A stretch of 64,000 bases of DNA from Rhodobacter sp. (GTDB lineage: Bacteria > Pseudomonadota > Alphaproteobacteria > Rhodobacterales > Rhodobacteraceae). The translations under genes and the position numbers were made by a program. Shown piece after piece: positions 32,548 to 41,899 of this stretch. The notes beneath the pieces were generated by a model that worked only from the letters and a program-made list of their open reading frames with translations, was not told the origin of the DNA and did not search any database. Every line of letters starts with the position of its first letter. Position 1 is the first letter of the stretch. The stretch is taken from positions 62,001-126,000 of the forward strand of contig JAIXUH010000007.1 of assembly GCA_027484145.1 (NCBI GenBank). The letters are read 5' to 3'.

Positions 32548-34497
32548 TCAGCCCTTCAACTCGCCCGTCACATTCACCGGGCCCACCGTGCCGCGCAATT
32601 TGGCGCGATAGATCACCACCCCTTCGACCACCCGCATCACATAGGTGCGGGTTTCGTTGAAGGGAATCGCCTCGACCCAATCCACCACATCAACATCGGC
32701 GCGGCGCGGATCGCCAAAATCCTCGATCCAGCGGCGCGGACGGCCGGGGCCAGCGTTATAGCCCGAAGCCACCAGCGCGATGGAGGGGCCGAACTCCTCG
32801 ATCAGATGCGCAAGATAGGCCGAGCCGAGTTTGGCGTTATAGGCGGGATCGGAAAACAACTTGGCCGCATCAAAGGGCACATCCAGCTTTTTCGCCATCA
32901 TCTTGGCGGTGCCGGGCAACAGTTGCATCAGGCCGCGTGCATCGGCGCTGGACCGTGCGGTCGGGTCAAATTCGCTTTCCCGCCGCGCGATGGCCATGGC
33001 AAAGGCCCGGCTGACGGCCAGCCCATCGGGCACGATCTCGGCCACCGGGTAATAGGCACGCGGCAGGATCACGCCGCGTTCGGCGGCAGACTTGCCCACC
33101 AGCACGGCAATATGCGGCTCATCCAGCGCAAGGGCCATGTCGCCCAACTGGTCCAGCGCCTTGGCATCCAGACCCTCGGCCAGATGCAGCCAGAAGCGTT
33201 TGGCCAGCACCCGTTCGCCCGCTGACTGCAGCAGACGCGCCGCCTGATGCACCGAGCTTTGCGTAAACGCCGCCTGCCGCCAATCGGCGGGCCGCGCCCC
33301 GCTGATAAGGCCCGCGTCCAGCGTCAGGCCCAGCCGTTCTGCCGCCAAGAGACCGTAATAGGCGGTCTGATGCACGGCTGCCTTGCGATAGGCGGCTTCA
33401 GCCTCGGCCTTGGCGCCAGCCGCTTCATGCGCGCGGCCCTGCCAATACAGCGCGCGGGACAGCGAAATGGGGGTGGCGACGCCCGCCTCCAGATGCCGGA
33501 AATGGGAAAGGGCCGCCTGCGCATCGCCAAGGCGGCGCAGCGCGATGAATCCGGACAGAAACTCCAGATCCGCGTAACCGCTGCCTTCGGTCAGATGGTG
33601 TTGGGCGGCGACGCGATAGGCCTCTTTGGGGCGGTTCTGCCGCAACAGCCAGCGGGTCAGGATGGCCCGCCGTTCGGCCCATGCTGCCGGGTCACCCAGA
33701 CTGGCCGCGCTGTCGCTGCGTTCAAGGATCAAGGTCAGCGCATCATCATAGCGGTCGCGCTTCATCCGCCAGATGAAACGGTCAAAGGCCAGACCGGGAT
33801 CAGCCGCCCGCGCCGCGGGCAAGGCACTGATCATGGCCGAAACGCCATCAGCCCCCGACTGCAGCGCCAGCCGCGCCCGCGCCATCGCTTCCCAATCATC
33901 GGGCACGCGGGCCAGCATGCGCTGCGCCTCGGCCCGCCGGCCCTGCCAGAGCATCCGGTCAAGGCGCAACTCGTGCACCAGACCCACCGAGTCGGGCGCA
34001 AGTTCGATCAGCGCCGCCTCATCCGCCGCCTCCAGCGGCAGGTCGGCCCAAGCGCGCATAGCCGCATCTTCCGCCGCAGCCATCTGGCCAACATCGCGCA
34101 GCGCGCGCACCTGCGCCACGGCCCCTGCCCCGGTTTCGGGCGGATGCCCCTGAAAATAGGCGATCACGCGCTTGGGCGTGGTGGACCGTGCCACCGCCTC
34201 TTCGCCCTTTTCGCGCAAGAGCGACAGGCCCGGCCAATCGGCGTTGCGCTGCAGGAACGATTCATAGTCGCCCAAGCTGCCTTCGCCCGCGCGCAAGCGG
34301 TGCCATTCCACGATGTCGCGGCCAAGGCCTTGCGGCACAACCGAAAACGCGCCGTCCCAATCGCGGGCGGCCACGAGTTTCAGGGCGGTCTTCATCGCCT
34401 GAATTTCATCGGCGCGCGCGGCGGGGGGCGCCACACACAGCGCGGCCAGCACCGGCACAACCAGCGCCGCCATCAGGGTATTTGGTCTTCTGCTCAT
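32548..34497 (-). CDS. Soluble lytic murein transglycosylase (SLT family)
   Basis: 649 aa from the ATG at 34497. A signal peptide covers about residues 1-32 (ending ARADE). A long superhelical, Ala-rich N-terminal region built from helical repeats precedes the C-terminal SLT domain. The catalytic glutamate is in [18 protein letters not shown] (shortened), followed by [13 protein letters not shown] and the substrate-cleft motif [14 protein letters not shown]. The enzyme cleaves peptidoglycan to 1,6-anhydro-muropeptides in the periplasm. It is divergent from dapA, with 163 bp between the starts. Confidence 0.92.
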   Translation of the reverse strand: MSRRPNTLMAALVVPVLAALCVAPPAARADEIQAMKTALKLVAARDWDGAFSVVPQGLGRDIVEWHRLRAGEGSLGDYESFLQRNADWPGLSLLREKGEEAVARSTTPKRVIAYFQGHPPETGAGAVAQVRALRDVGQMAAAEDAAMRAWADLPLEAADEAALIELAPDSVGLVHELRLDRMLWQGRRAEAQRMLARVPDDWEAMARARLALQSGADGVSAMISALPAARAADPGLAFDRFIWRMKRDRYDDALTLILERSDSAASLGDPAAWAERRAILTRWLLRQNRPKEAYRVAAQHHLTEGSGYADLEFLSGFIALRRLGDAQAALSHFRHLEAGVATPISLSRALYWQGRAHEAAGAKAEAEAAYRKAAVHQTAYYGLLAAERLGLTLDAGLISGARPADWRQAAFTQSSVHQAARLLQSAGERVLAKRFWLHLAEGLDAKALDQLGDMALALDEPHIAVLVGKSAAERGVILPRAYYPVAEIVPDGLAVSRAFAMAIARRESEFDPTARSSADARGLMQLLPGTAKMMAKKLDVPFDAAKLFSDPAYNAKLGSAYLAHLIEEFGPSIALVASGYNAGPGRPRRWIEDFGDPRRADVDVVDWVEAIPFNETRTYVMRVVEGVVIYRAKLRGTVGPVNVTGELKG

Positions 34498-34660
34498 GCG
34501 CGTAACTTTGCCCGATGACCCGGCGGGCAGCAACCCACGATCCCGTCAGCAGGCAAGTGGGTGGCAAGCCCCCGCTTGGCAAGTCGCGCCAGCCCGTTTA
34601 AGCAAGGCCCCAATTGCAACCGGGCGACTCAACAGCCCGACAGTCAGGAGTCTGCGTGCC

Positions 34661-35536
34661 ATGATCAAAGGGTCCATTCCCGCCCTGGTAACGCCGTTCA
34701 AGAACGGCGAACTTGATCTGGACACGCTGAAGAAACTTGTGGACTGGCAGATTGCCGAAGGGTCCACGGGTCTTGTGCCCGTCGGCACCACAGGCGAAAG
34801 CCCGACGCTGAGCCATGACGAGCATGAGCGTGTGGTCGAGGCCGTGGTGACCTTTGCCGCAGGCCGGGTTCCGGTGATCGCGGGGGCCGGGTCGAACAAC
34901 ACGGTCGAAGGCATCCGCCTGATCCAACATGCCGAACGTGTGGGCGCGGATGCGGCGCTGGTCGTGACGCCCTACTACAACAAGCCGACGCAGGCCGGGA
35001 TGATCGCGCATTACACCGCGCTGCACGACTGCTGCGCCCTGCCGATCGTCATCTACAACATTCCGGGCCGGTCGGTCGTGGACATGTCGCCCGAGACGAT
35101 GGGCCAACTGGCCAAGCTGCCGCGCATCGTGGGCGTCAAGGATGCCACCGGCAAGATCGAGCGCGTGTCAATGCAGCGCGCCAGTTGCGGGCCGGATTTC
35201 ATCCAGTTGTCGGGTGAGGATGCAACCGCGCTTGGCTTCAACGCCCATGGCGGCACGGGCTGCATCTCGGTCACCGCCAACGTGGCCCCCCGACTGTGCG
35301 CCGAATTCCAGGCCGCCACCCTGGCCGGCGATTACCGCAAGGCGCTGGAGTATCAGGACCGGCTGATGCCGCTGCACGAAGCGATCTTTCTGGAGCCGGG
35401 CCTGGCGGGCGCCAAGTTCGGCCTGTCGCTGTTGGGCCGCTGTTCCGAGGATGTGCGCCTGCCGCTGGTCGGGCTGACCGATGGCACCAAGGAACGCATC
35501 AAGGCTGCCATGCGCCACGCCGGGTTGATCAACTGA
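34661..35536 (+). CDS. dapA: 4-hydroxy-tetrahydrodipicolinate synthase
   Basis: 291 aa from the ATG at 34661 (CAGGAG upstream). It starts [18 protein letters not shown] and has GTTGES (42-47), [10 protein letters not shown], catalytic Tyr132 in YNIPGRS and Schiff-base Lys160 in GVKDATG. It condenses pyruvate with aspartate semialdehyde in the lysine/diaminopimelate pathway and so feeds peptidoglycan. The neighbouring divergent lytic transglycosylase fits that theme. A structured inverted-repeat element lies after its stop. Confidence 0.96.
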   Translation: MIKGSIPALVTPFKNGELDLDTLKKLVDWQIAEGSTGLVPVGTTGESPTLSHDEHERVVEAVVTFAAGRVPVIAGAGSNNTVEGIRLIQHAERVGADAALVVTPYYNKPTQAGMIAHYTALHDCCALPIVIYNIPGRSVVDMSPETMGQLAKLPRIVGVKDATGKIERVSMQRASCGPDFIQLSGEDATALGFNAHGGTGCISVTANVAPRLCAEFQAATLAGDYRKALEYQDRLMPLHEAIFLEPGLAGAKFGLSLLGRCSEDVRLPLVGLTDGTKERIKAAMRHAGLIN

Positions 35537-35547
35537 CGCGGGCGCCG

Positions 35548-35604
35548 GGCGCAAAATTCCTTCAAAGGAATTTGTCAAAATCCTTGCAAGGATTTTGTTG
35601 CGCC
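35548..35604 (+). repeat. Three-stem inverted-repeat element after dapA
   Basis: GGCGCAA (35548-35554) pairs with TTGCGCC (35598-35604) and closes two inner hairpins. Hairpin 1 has arms 35554-35562 and 35565-35573 (AAATTCCTT/AAGGAATTT). Hairpin 2 is a perfect 22-bp palindrome at 35576-35597 centred on CTTGCAAG. The element can end dapA transcripts or be a dispersed palindromic repeat; both are inference. Confidence 0.85.
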
Positions 35605-35623
35605 AGCCACGCAGGTCAGCACC

Positions 35624-36478
35624 ATGACCGATAACCTGAAAGGGGCGGCCTTCATGGTGCTGGCCATGGCGGGCTTTGCGGTCGAGGATGTGTTCCTGAA
35701 AGCCGCCGCCCGCCAGATGCCGCCGGGGCAGGTGATCCTGCTGGTGGGTATGGCGGGGATGATGGTCTTTGCCATCATGGCGCGCCTTCAGGGCGAACGC
35801 ATCCTGCACCCGGTCTATCTGTCGCGGCCCATGCTGGTCCGTTCGGCCTTTGAGGTGGCGGGGCGGCTCTTTTACTCGCTGTCGCTGGCGCTGACCACCT
35901 TGTCGGCCACATCGGCCATCCTGCAGGCGACGCCGCTGCTGGTGGTCGCCTCGGCCGCGTTGTTCTTTGGCGAAACCGTGGGCTGGCGGCGGTGGGCGGC
36001 GGTGATCGTGGGGTTCGCGGGGGTGATGATCATCCTGCGACCGGGGGCTGATGGGTTTTCGGTGCTGTCGCTTTTGGCCGTGGCCGGGATGATCGGCTTT
36101 GCCGGGCGCGATCTGGCCACCCGCGTGGCGCCCAAGGTTCTGTCCAACCGTCAGCTTGGCATTGCTGGCTTTGCCATGCTGACGCTGGCCGGGGCGATTT
36201 TGCTGGCGGTATCGGGCGAGGCGCGGCTGCCCGACCTGCGGGGGCTGGCGCTGCTGGCAGGCACCGCCACCTTTGCCATCCTTGGTTATCACGCCCTGAC
36301 CTCGGCCATGCGGACGGGCGAAGTGTCGTTCGTGACCCCGTTACGCTATACGCGGCTGGTCTTTGCCATGATCCTTGCGGTGGTGATCTTTGGCGAACGG
36401 CCGGATCTGGCGACGCTGATCGGGTCGGCGCTGATCGTGGCCTCGGGCATTTACACGCTGGCGCGCGCCGGGCGCTAG
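35624..36478 (+). CDS. EamA/DMT family transporter, third member
   Basis: 284 aa, ten hydrophobic segments in two EamA repeats. The second repeat shows LVVASAALFFGETVGWRRW and the C-terminus RLVFAMILAVVIFGERPD (shortened), typical of this superfamily. It is more distant from the two tandem members at 30787-32537 than they are from each other. Substrate unknown. It begins 20 bases after the folded element behind dapA and converges with the ion channel gene. Confidence 0.87.
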   Translation: MTDNLKGAAFMVLAMAGFAVEDVFLKAAARQMPPGQVILLVGMAGMMVFAIMARLQGERILHPVYLSRPMLVRSAFEVAGRLFYSLSLALTTLSATSAILQATPLLVVASAALFFGETVGWRRWAAVIVGFAGVMIILRPGADGFSVLSLLAVAGMIGFAGRDLATRVAPKVLSNRQLGIAGFAMLTLAGAILLAVSGEARLPDLRGLALLAGTATFAILGYHALTSAMRTGEVSFVTPLRYTRLVFAMILAVVIFGERPDLATLIGSALIVASGIYTLARAGR

Positions 36479-36488
36479 GGCGGCGGGT

Positions 36489-36932
36489 CTAATCCTGCCG
36501 TTTGCGCATTTCGAACTGGCCCAGCCGGATTTGGCGCAACGCCTCGATCAACAGCGCAGTCATCAGGCCAAAGTTCAGAAATCCGTTGGCCGCCGCCATG
36601 CCCGCCAGCAGGCGCCATTCCTGCGGCAGGATCACATCGCCAAGGCCAAGGGTCGAATAGACGACCAGCGAGAAATAAACGGATTCCTCGAGCGTGTCGA
36701 AAGCGCCAAGCGCAAGAAAGGCCCCGGCCCAGACCCAGACGCCCGCCGTGATGACGGCCAGCACCCACAGGGACACGCCCGCCAACAGCAGTACCAGTTT
36801 CGGGCGGTGCGGTTCGCGCATCAGCCAAGAATGACCGCGCTGAAACGCCACCTCCAGCACCATGGCGGCGATGGCCGAGATCAGGATGTTGATCAGCAAA
36901 AGCACGGTGCCATAGGCTATCTGGATCGTCAT
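36489..36932 (-). CDS. Small two-helix ion channel family protein (Ion_trans_2-like)
   Basis: 147 aa. Hydrophobic segments at about residues 8-30, 46-70 and 105-130 surround a pore-loop sequence [20 protein letters not shown]. The segment STLGLGD lines up with the potassium-channel filter T-V-G-Y-G-D, but with Leu for both Val and Tyr. The arrangement suggests a K+-channel-like pore, with altered or lost selectivity. Start chosen at the ATG at 36932. It stands alone, divergent from smpB. Confidence 0.7.
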   Translation of the reverse strand: MTIQIAYGTVLLLINILISAIAAMVLEVAFQRGHSWLMREPHRPKLVLLLAGVSLWVLAVITAGVWVWAGAFLALGAFDTLEESVYFSLVVYSTLGLGDVILPQEWRLLAGMAAANGFLNFGLMTALLIEALRQIRLGQFEMRKRQD

Positions 36933-37002
36933 GGTCGGCCAGAACTCCGCGCTGTTGGTGCCCGACGCGACGGGTGCTGGTGTGTCACGGCAATCTCCCC
37001 CG

Positions 37003-37033
37003 GATATGGACTTTGCCTGATATGGACTTTGCC
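37003..37033. repeat. 15-bp tandem direct repeat upstream of smpB
   Basis: GATATGGACTTTGCC occurs at 37003-37017 and again at 37019-37033, one base apart. It lies 27 bases before the smpB start, within the probable promoter region. It could be a recent duplication of a promoter half. Confidence 0.8.
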
Positions 37034-37060
37034 CCTGTGCTACCCTATCTCGGGACGACC

Positions 37061-37540
37061 ATGGCGCAGAAATCAGATCCGAACAGCAAACTTATCGCAG
37101 AAAACCGGCGGGCGCGGTTTGACTACCACATCGAAAGCGATCTGGAGGCCGGGATCATACTGCTTGGGTCCGAGGTCAAGTCGCTGCGCAAGGGCGGGTC
37201 GAACATCGGGGAAAGCTATGCCTCGGTCGAAGGGGGGGAGTTGTGGCTGATCAACGGCTATATCGCGCCCTACCTGCAGGCCAAGACATGGGGCCATGAA
37301 GAACGCCGCCGCCGCAAGCTTCTTGTGTCGAAGAAAGAGTTGAGCCGGTTGTGGAATGCCACGGCGCGCGAAGGCATGACCATCGTGCCGATTGCGATGT
37401 ATTTCAACGACAAGGGCATCGTGAAGCTGAAGTTGGGTGTCGCCAAGGGCAAGAAACTGGCGGACAAGCGCGAAACCAGTGCCAAGCGCGACTGGGAACG
37501 CCAGAAGGCGCGCGTGATGAAGCACGGCGCGCGCGAGTGA
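37061..37540 (+). CDS. smpB: SsrA-binding protein
   Basis: 159 aa from the ATG at 37061; an upstream frame extension to 36974 is unlike the family. Conserved SmpB segments are [17 protein letters not shown] (shortened), [18 protein letters not shown]-like NIGESYA, and the C-terminal basic tail [16 protein letters not shown]. SmpB carries tmRNA to stalled ribosomes for trans-translation. The tmRNA gene itself is not seen in the window. The next gene starts 123 bases downstream. Confidence 0.96.
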   Translation: MAQKSDPNSKLIAENRRARFDYHIESDLEAGIILLGSEVKSLRKGGSNIGESYASVEGGELWLINGYIAPYLQAKTWGHEERRRRKLLVSKKELSRLWNATAREGMTIVPIAMYFNDKGIVKLKLGVAKGKKLADKRETSAKRDWERQKARVMKHGARE

Positions 37541-37606
37541 CGGGCTGCCCGCGTAAGAAAATTGCGCGCGGGTGCAAATCGTTCGCTGGACGGGCTTGCT
37601 CTGCCC

Positions 37607-37634
37607 TTGCCCTAGGGGCCCTGCCCGATATATG
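37607..37634 (+). promoter_or_regulatory. Possible promoter for the sulfurtransferase gene
   Basis: TTGCCC (37607-37612) and TATATG (37629-37634) are 16 bases apart, 29 bases before the ATG at 37664. This type of GC-flanked pair is frequent in Rhodobacteraceae promoters, from memory. The -35 box is only a partial match. Confidence 0.4.
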
Positions 37635-37663
37635 CGGGCTGAACCTTTCGCGGAGCTTGGCCC

Positions 37664-38524
37664 ATGACCCCCTCGCCCCTTGATGACCCGAAAACGCTGG
37701 TTTCGACCGAATGGCTGGCGGCCCACCTGAAAGACCCCGATCTGCGGGTGCTGGATGCATCATGGTATCTGCCCGACGCCGGGCGCAATGCGCGGGCCGA
37801 ATATCAGGTGGCCCATATTCCGGGCGCGCGGTTCTTCGATATTGACGAGATTTCGGACCAGCGCTCGACCCTGCCGCATATGGCGCCGCCGGTGGAAAAG
37901 TTCATGTCGCGGATGCGGGCCATGGGCGTGGGCGACGGGCATCAGGTGGTGGTCTATGATGGCGCGGGGCTGTTTTCGGCCGCGCGCGTCTGGTGGACCT
38001 TTCGCCTGATGGGCAAGATGGATGTGGCCGTTCTGGACGGTGGTTTGCCGAAATGGCGGGCCGAGGGGCGCGAGATCGAGGATCTTCCGCCCGTGGTAAG
38101 GGACCGCCACATGACGGTCAGCCGCCAGAACCAGTTGGTCAAGGATGTGACGCAGGTGGCCCATGCCGCAAAACTGGCACAGGCCGAGGTGATTGACGCG
38201 CGTTCCGCCGCCCGTTTTCGCGGCGAAGCGCCCGAACCCCGGCCCGGCCTGCGGTCAGGCCATATTCCGGGGTCAAAGAACGTGCCCTTTGCCACCGTGC
38301 TGAATGCTGATGGCACCATGAAACCCGCCGCCGAGTTGAAACAGGTGTTCGAGGCTGCGGGCATCGATCTGGCCAAGCCTGCCATCACCACCTGTGGGTC
38401 GGGTGTCACCGCCGCCGTGCTGTCGCTGGCGCTAGAACGGATCGGCCACAGGAACCATGCGCTCTATGACGGCTCATGGGCCGAATGGGGCATGTACGAA
38501 GACCTCGCGGTCGCCAAAGGATAA
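37664..38524 (+). CDS. sseA: 3-mercaptopyruvate sulfurtransferase
   Basis: 286 aa, two rhodanese domains (about residues 10-135 and 160-280). The catalytic loop in the second domain is TCGSGVTAAVL, which is the CGSGVTA signature of mercaptopyruvate sulfurtransferases, not the CRxGxx type of thiosulfate sulfurtransferases. The enzyme transfers sulfur from 3-mercaptopyruvate to a thiol or cyanide acceptor. The aromatic aminotransferase gene starts four bases after its stop. Transamination of cysteine to mercaptopyruvate by that enzyme would link the two, which is inference. Confidence 0.92.
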   Translation: MTPSPLDDPKTLVSTEWLAAHLKDPDLRVLDASWYLPDAGRNARAEYQVAHIPGARFFDIDEISDQRSTLPHMAPPVEKFMSRMRAMGVGDGHQVVVYDGAGLFSAARVWWTFRLMGKMDVAVLDGGLPKWRAEGREIEDLPPVVRDRHMTVSRQNQLVKDVTQVAHAAKLAQAEVIDARSAARFRGEAPEPRPGLRSGHIPGSKNVPFATVLNADGTMKPAAELKQVFEAAGIDLAKPAITTCGSGVTAAVLSLALERIGHRNHALYDGSWAEWGMYEDLAVAKG

Positions 38525-38528
38525 GACA

Positions 38529-39704
38529 ATGCTGGAAACCCTGAACGCACAGCCGCAGGACAAGATCCTGCAACTGATCGCCATGTATCGCGATGACCCG
38601 CGCAGCACCAAGATTGATCTTGGCGTCGGCGTCTACAAGGATGCCACTGGCCTGACGCCGGTGATGCGCGCGGTCAAGGCCGCGGAAAAGACACTGTGGG
38701 AGACGGAAAAGACCAAGACCTATACGGGTCTGGCGGGTGAGCCTGCGTATAACGCGGCCATGGTGGCGATGATCTTGGGCGGGGCGCATGGCGACCGCGC
38801 GGCCTCGGTCGCGACACCGGGCGGCACGGGGGCGATCCGGCAGGCGCTGGAACTGATCAAGCTGTCGAACCCCGGTGCCACCGTCTGGCTGTCCAACCCG
38901 ACATGGCCGAACCACCCCAGCATCATCAAATACCTCGGCATGAAGATGGCCGAGTATCGCTATTTCGATGCGGCATCCGGCGAGGTGGATTTCGCGGGTA
39001 TGCTGGCAGACCTTGACCGCGTGGCCCCCGGCGATGTGGTCTTGCTGCATGGCTGCTGCCACAACCCCACGGGGGCCAACCTGACGATGGACCAGTGGGG
39101 CCAAGTGGTGGGCCTGCTTTTGCAAAAGCGGGTCATACCTTTTGTCGATCTGGCCTATCAGGGCTTTGGCGACGGGCTGGAGGAAGACGCCGCCGCCACG
39201 CGCCTGATCGCGGACACTTTCCCCGAGGTGCTGATCGCGGCCTCATGCTCGAAGAACTTTGGCATCTACCGCGAACGGACGGGGATTCTGATTGCGCTGA
39301 CATCAGCCGATCGCAAGGCAGTGGTGCAGGGCAACCTGAACTTTCTGAACCGCCAGAACTACAGCTTCCCGCCCGATCATGGCGCACGACTTGTGACGAT
39401 GATCCTTGAGGATGCAGCCCTGCGCGCCGATTGGCAGGCGGAACTGGAAGAGGTGCGGCAGAACATGCTGACCCTTCGCCAGACCTTGTCGGATGAATTG
39501 CGCAAGGCCACGAATTCTGACCGGTTCGATTTTGTGGCGCGCCATCGCGGCATGTTCAGCCGCCTTGGCCTGACCGAGGCGCAGGTGAACGTGCTGCGCG
39601 AAAAGCATGGCATTTACATGGTGGGTGACAGCCGCATCAACATTGCCGGGCTGAATGCACGCACGGTGCCGATTTTGGCGGCGGCCATCGCCTCGGTGAT
39701 CTGA
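38529..39704 (+). CDS. Aromatic/aspartate aminotransferase (class I)
   Basis: 391 aa from the ATG at 38529. It begins MLETLNAQPQDKILQLIAMY and has the fold-type-I motifs HGCCHNPTGANLT and the PLP-lysine segment ASCSKNFGIYRERTG. This is the TyrB/AspC-like subgroup that handles aromatic amino acids, aspartate and sometimes cysteine. It follows the sulfurtransferase gene by four bases, so the two are probably co-transcribed. Together with tyrC at 6156-7088 it could complete phenylalanine and tyrosine synthesis. The exact amino donor cannot be told. Confidence 0.9.
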   Translation: MLETLNAQPQDKILQLIAMYRDDPRSTKIDLGVGVYKDATGLTPVMRAVKAAEKTLWETEKTKTYTGLAGEPAYNAAMVAMILGGAHGDRAASVATPGGTGAIRQALELIKLSNPGATVWLSNPTWPNHPSIIKYLGMKMAEYRYFDAASGEVDFAGMLADLDRVAPGDVVLLHGCCHNPTGANLTMDQWGQVVGLLLQKRVIPFVDLAYQGFGDGLEEDAAATRLIADTFPEVLIAASCSKNFGIYRERTGILIALTSADRKAVVQGNLNFLNRQNYSFPPDHGARLVTMILEDAALRADWQAELEEVRQNMLTLRQTLSDELRKATNSDRFDFVARHRGMFSRLGLTEAQVNVLREKHGIYMVGDSRINIAGLNARTVPILAAAIASVI

Positions 39705-39722
39705 CCGCTTGCACGACCTTTG

Positions 39723-39759
39723 CGCCGCGTCCGGGCCCTGCCCTCGGTCGCGGCGTTTT
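39723..39759 (+). terminator. Terminator after the aminotransferase gene
   Basis: CGCCGCG (39723-39729) and CGCGGCG (39749-39755) form a 7-bp stem around a GC-rich loop, followed at once by TTTT. It begins 18 bases after the stop. The remaining gap to 39861 shows only a weak second stem. Confidence 0.6.
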
Positions 39760-39861
39760 CATGCCGGGGTGGTGGCGGGCTGAAACCTTTGGTCCTTGCG
39801 GCGCGTATCTTGGGGGCTGGCGGGCAGTTGCGCCCGCTTCACACCCTTGAAAGGCCCGCGC

Positions 39862-40224
39862 ATGTTTGTCTTTGCCCGCATCCTGATGGCCGCGCTGTTT
39901 CTGGGCGGTGCCGCGCAGAAATGGTCTGACCCCGCCCCGGTGCGCGACCTTTTGGCGCTTGCCGGCTTGCCGCCCGTGTTGGTATGGCCTGCGCTGGTGT
40001 TCAACCTTGTGGCGGGGGTTGGGCTGCTGTTCGGCCCCGGCCTGCGCATCTGGGCCTTGCTGCTGGCGGCCTATTGCGGGGTGACAAGCCTGTTTCACCT
40101 GCTGCTGTTGCCCGACCCGTGGCAGATGACGATCTTTGTCAAGAACTGGGCCATTGCGGGGGGGTTGCTGGCCGTGGCCGAGGTGGACCGCCTGCGCCAT
40201 TTGCCCGTGCAGGCCCGGCCATGA
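39862..40224 (+). CDS. DoxX family membrane protein
   Basis: 120 aa from the ATG at 39862 (GAAAGG upstream). Four transmembrane segments fill almost the whole protein, and FVFARILMAALFLGGAAQKW at the start matches the DoxX family. Relatives are small membrane proteins linked to redox or sulfur stress, with no firm activity. Its stop codon overlaps the A-tract of the convergent amtB terminator. Confidence 0.8.
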   Translation: MFVFARILMAALFLGGAAQKWSDPAPVRDLLALAGLPPVLVWPALVFNLVAGVGLLFGPGLRIWALLLAAYCGVTSLFHLLLLPDPWQMTIFVKNWAIAGGLLAVAEVDRLRHLPVQARP

Positions 40225-40254
40225 AAAAGGCCCGGACCAAACGGGGTCCGGGCC
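40225..40254 (-). terminator. Rho-independent terminator of the glnK-amtB operon
   Basis: On the minus strand a perfect 10-bp stem (arms 40245-40254 and 40229-40238, six-base loop) is followed by TTTTT (40228-40224). This is a strong intrinsic terminator for amtB. Confidence 0.85.
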
Positions 40255-40332
40255 AGATTGAGGCCAACTGGGAGGAGGAGGGTCGGCCTTTCGTTCGGTG
40301 GTGGCGGGCCGGGTTGCCCCGGCCATACCGGA

Positions 40333-41868
40333 TTACATGTTGTAGGCACGCTCGCCGTGTTCGGCCAGATCAAGGCCTTCACGTTCCACATCCTGCTTGA
40401 CGCGCAGACCCATGGTCAGGTCCACCAGCTTGAACAGGATGAACGACCCGATGCCCGAGAAGCAGATGGTGAAGATCACGGCCTTGATCTGAGCGGTGAT
40501 CATGAACGCCGCGTCATAGGGGGCCACCTGCAGCGTGCCGGGAACCGACACATAGTCAGGCACACCTGCGCCACCCAGTGCCGGGTTCACAAGGATACCC
40601 GTCGCCAAGGCGCCGATGATGCCGCCCAGACCGTGGATGCCGAACACATCAAGGCTGTCGTCCAGCTTGAGCATGTTCTTGACGTAGCCCACGAAGAGGA
40701 AGCAGACGACCCCCGCGAACAGACCCAGCACGATCGAGCCCATCGGCCCGGCAAAGCCTGCCGCCGGGGTGACGGCAACAAGGCCCGTCACCACACCGGA
40801 CACAAGGCCCAGCAGCGACGGTTTGCCCTTCATCGCCCATTCGATGAACATCCATGCCACGCCTGCCGCAGCCGTTGCCACGAAGGTGTTGACGATGGCA
40901 AGCGAAGTGATCGCGTTCGATTCAAGGTTGGAGCCTGCGTTGAAGCCGAACCAGCCAACCCACAGCAGGGCCGCGCCGATCATCGTCATGGTCAGCGAGT
41001 GCGGTGCCATGGATTCCTTGCCATAGCCCACGCGCTTGCCCAGCACGATACAGCCGACAAGGCCAGCCACACCGGCGTTGATGTGCACCACGGTGCCACC
41101 GGCAAAGTCGAGTGCGCCCCAGTTCCAGATCAGGCCGTTTGCAGCCAAGTTCGCAGCGGCGGCTTCGGCAGCGGCGGTGTCACCGGCAGCTTCGGCAATC
41201 AACTTTGCGGTTTGCTGTTCAGCAAGGAAGTCGGGACCGCCCCACCACCAGACCATGTGTGCCATCGGGAAATAGATCAGCGACACCCACAGGATGACGA
41301 ACACGAGAAGCGACGAAAACTTGATCCGTTCGGCAAAGGCACCAACGATCAGCGCGGGCGTGATCATGGCGAAGGTCATCTGGAAGGCGATGAAGGTGTA
41401 TTCAGGCAGCCAGACGCCATTGGTGAATGTCGGCACCAAAGTGGTGGCATCAACCCCGGCAAGGAACGCCTTCGAGAAGCCGCCCACATAGGTATCCATC
41501 GACCCGCCATAAGAGAACGCGAGCGAATAGCCGTAGGCGACATAGATGATGCAGACCACGGCCGAGATGGCGAAAACCTGTGTCAGCATCGACAGCATGT
41601 TCTTGGTGCGCACCAGACCGCCGTAAAACAGCGCAAGGCCGGGGACGGTCATCAAGAGCACCAGCACGGTGGCAATGCTCATCCATGCCACGTCACCGTT
41701 GTTGACGGACTTTTCATAGACGTAAGGCACCAGCGCTGCGGCCTCGGTCGTGGCGGCGGCGGCCTCGGTCGCAGCCTCTGTCGTGGCCTCCTGCGCCCAG
41801 GCGGGCAGTCCGGCAAATGCAGACGCGCCAAGCGCCGCAAGGCCGGAGAGTTTCAACTTATGCATCAT
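40333..41868 (-). CDS. amtB: Ammonium transporter
   Basis: 511 aa, longer than the usual 400-450. A signal peptide (about 1-25, ending PAWAQ) is followed by a low-complexity stretch rich in Ala, Thr and Glu (about 26-45), then eleven transmembrane helices. Conserved Amt segments include VPGLALFYGGLVRTKN, HMVWWWGGPDFL, VHINAGVAGLVGCIVLG (shortened) and the C-terminal FGIHGLGGIIGALATG. The protein conducts ammonium across the inner membrane. GlnK, encoded 31 bp upstream in the same operon, should block it when nitrogen is plentiful. ATG at 41868 or three bases later; both fit the AAGGGG site. Confidence 0.96.
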   Translation of the reverse strand: MMHKLKLSGLAALGASAFAGLPAWAQEATTEAATEAAAATTEAAALVPYVYEKSVNNGDVAWMSIATVLVLLMTVPGLALFYGGLVRTKNMLSMLTQVFAISAVVCIIYVAYGYSLAFSYGGSMDTYVGGFSKAFLAGVDATTLVPTFTNGVWLPEYTFIAFQMTFAMITPALIVGAFAERIKFSSLLVFVILWVSLIYFPMAHMVWWWGGPDFLAEQQTAKLIAEAAGDTAAAEAAAANLAANGLIWNWGALDFAGGTVVHINAGVAGLVGCIVLGKRVGYGKESMAPHSLTMTMIGAALLWVGWFGFNAGSNLESNAITSLAIVNTFVATAAAGVAWMFIEWAMKGKPSLLGLVSGVVTGLVAVTPAAGFAGPMGSIVLGLFAGVVCFLFVGYVKNMLKLDDSLDVFGIHGLGGIIGALATGILVNPALGGAGVPDYVSVPGTLQVAPYDAAFMITAQIKAVIFTICFSGIGSFILFKLVDLTMGLRVKQDVEREGLDLAEHGERAYNM

Positions 41869-41899
41869 ATTCGTTATTTCCCCTTACCCGAGCGCGACT

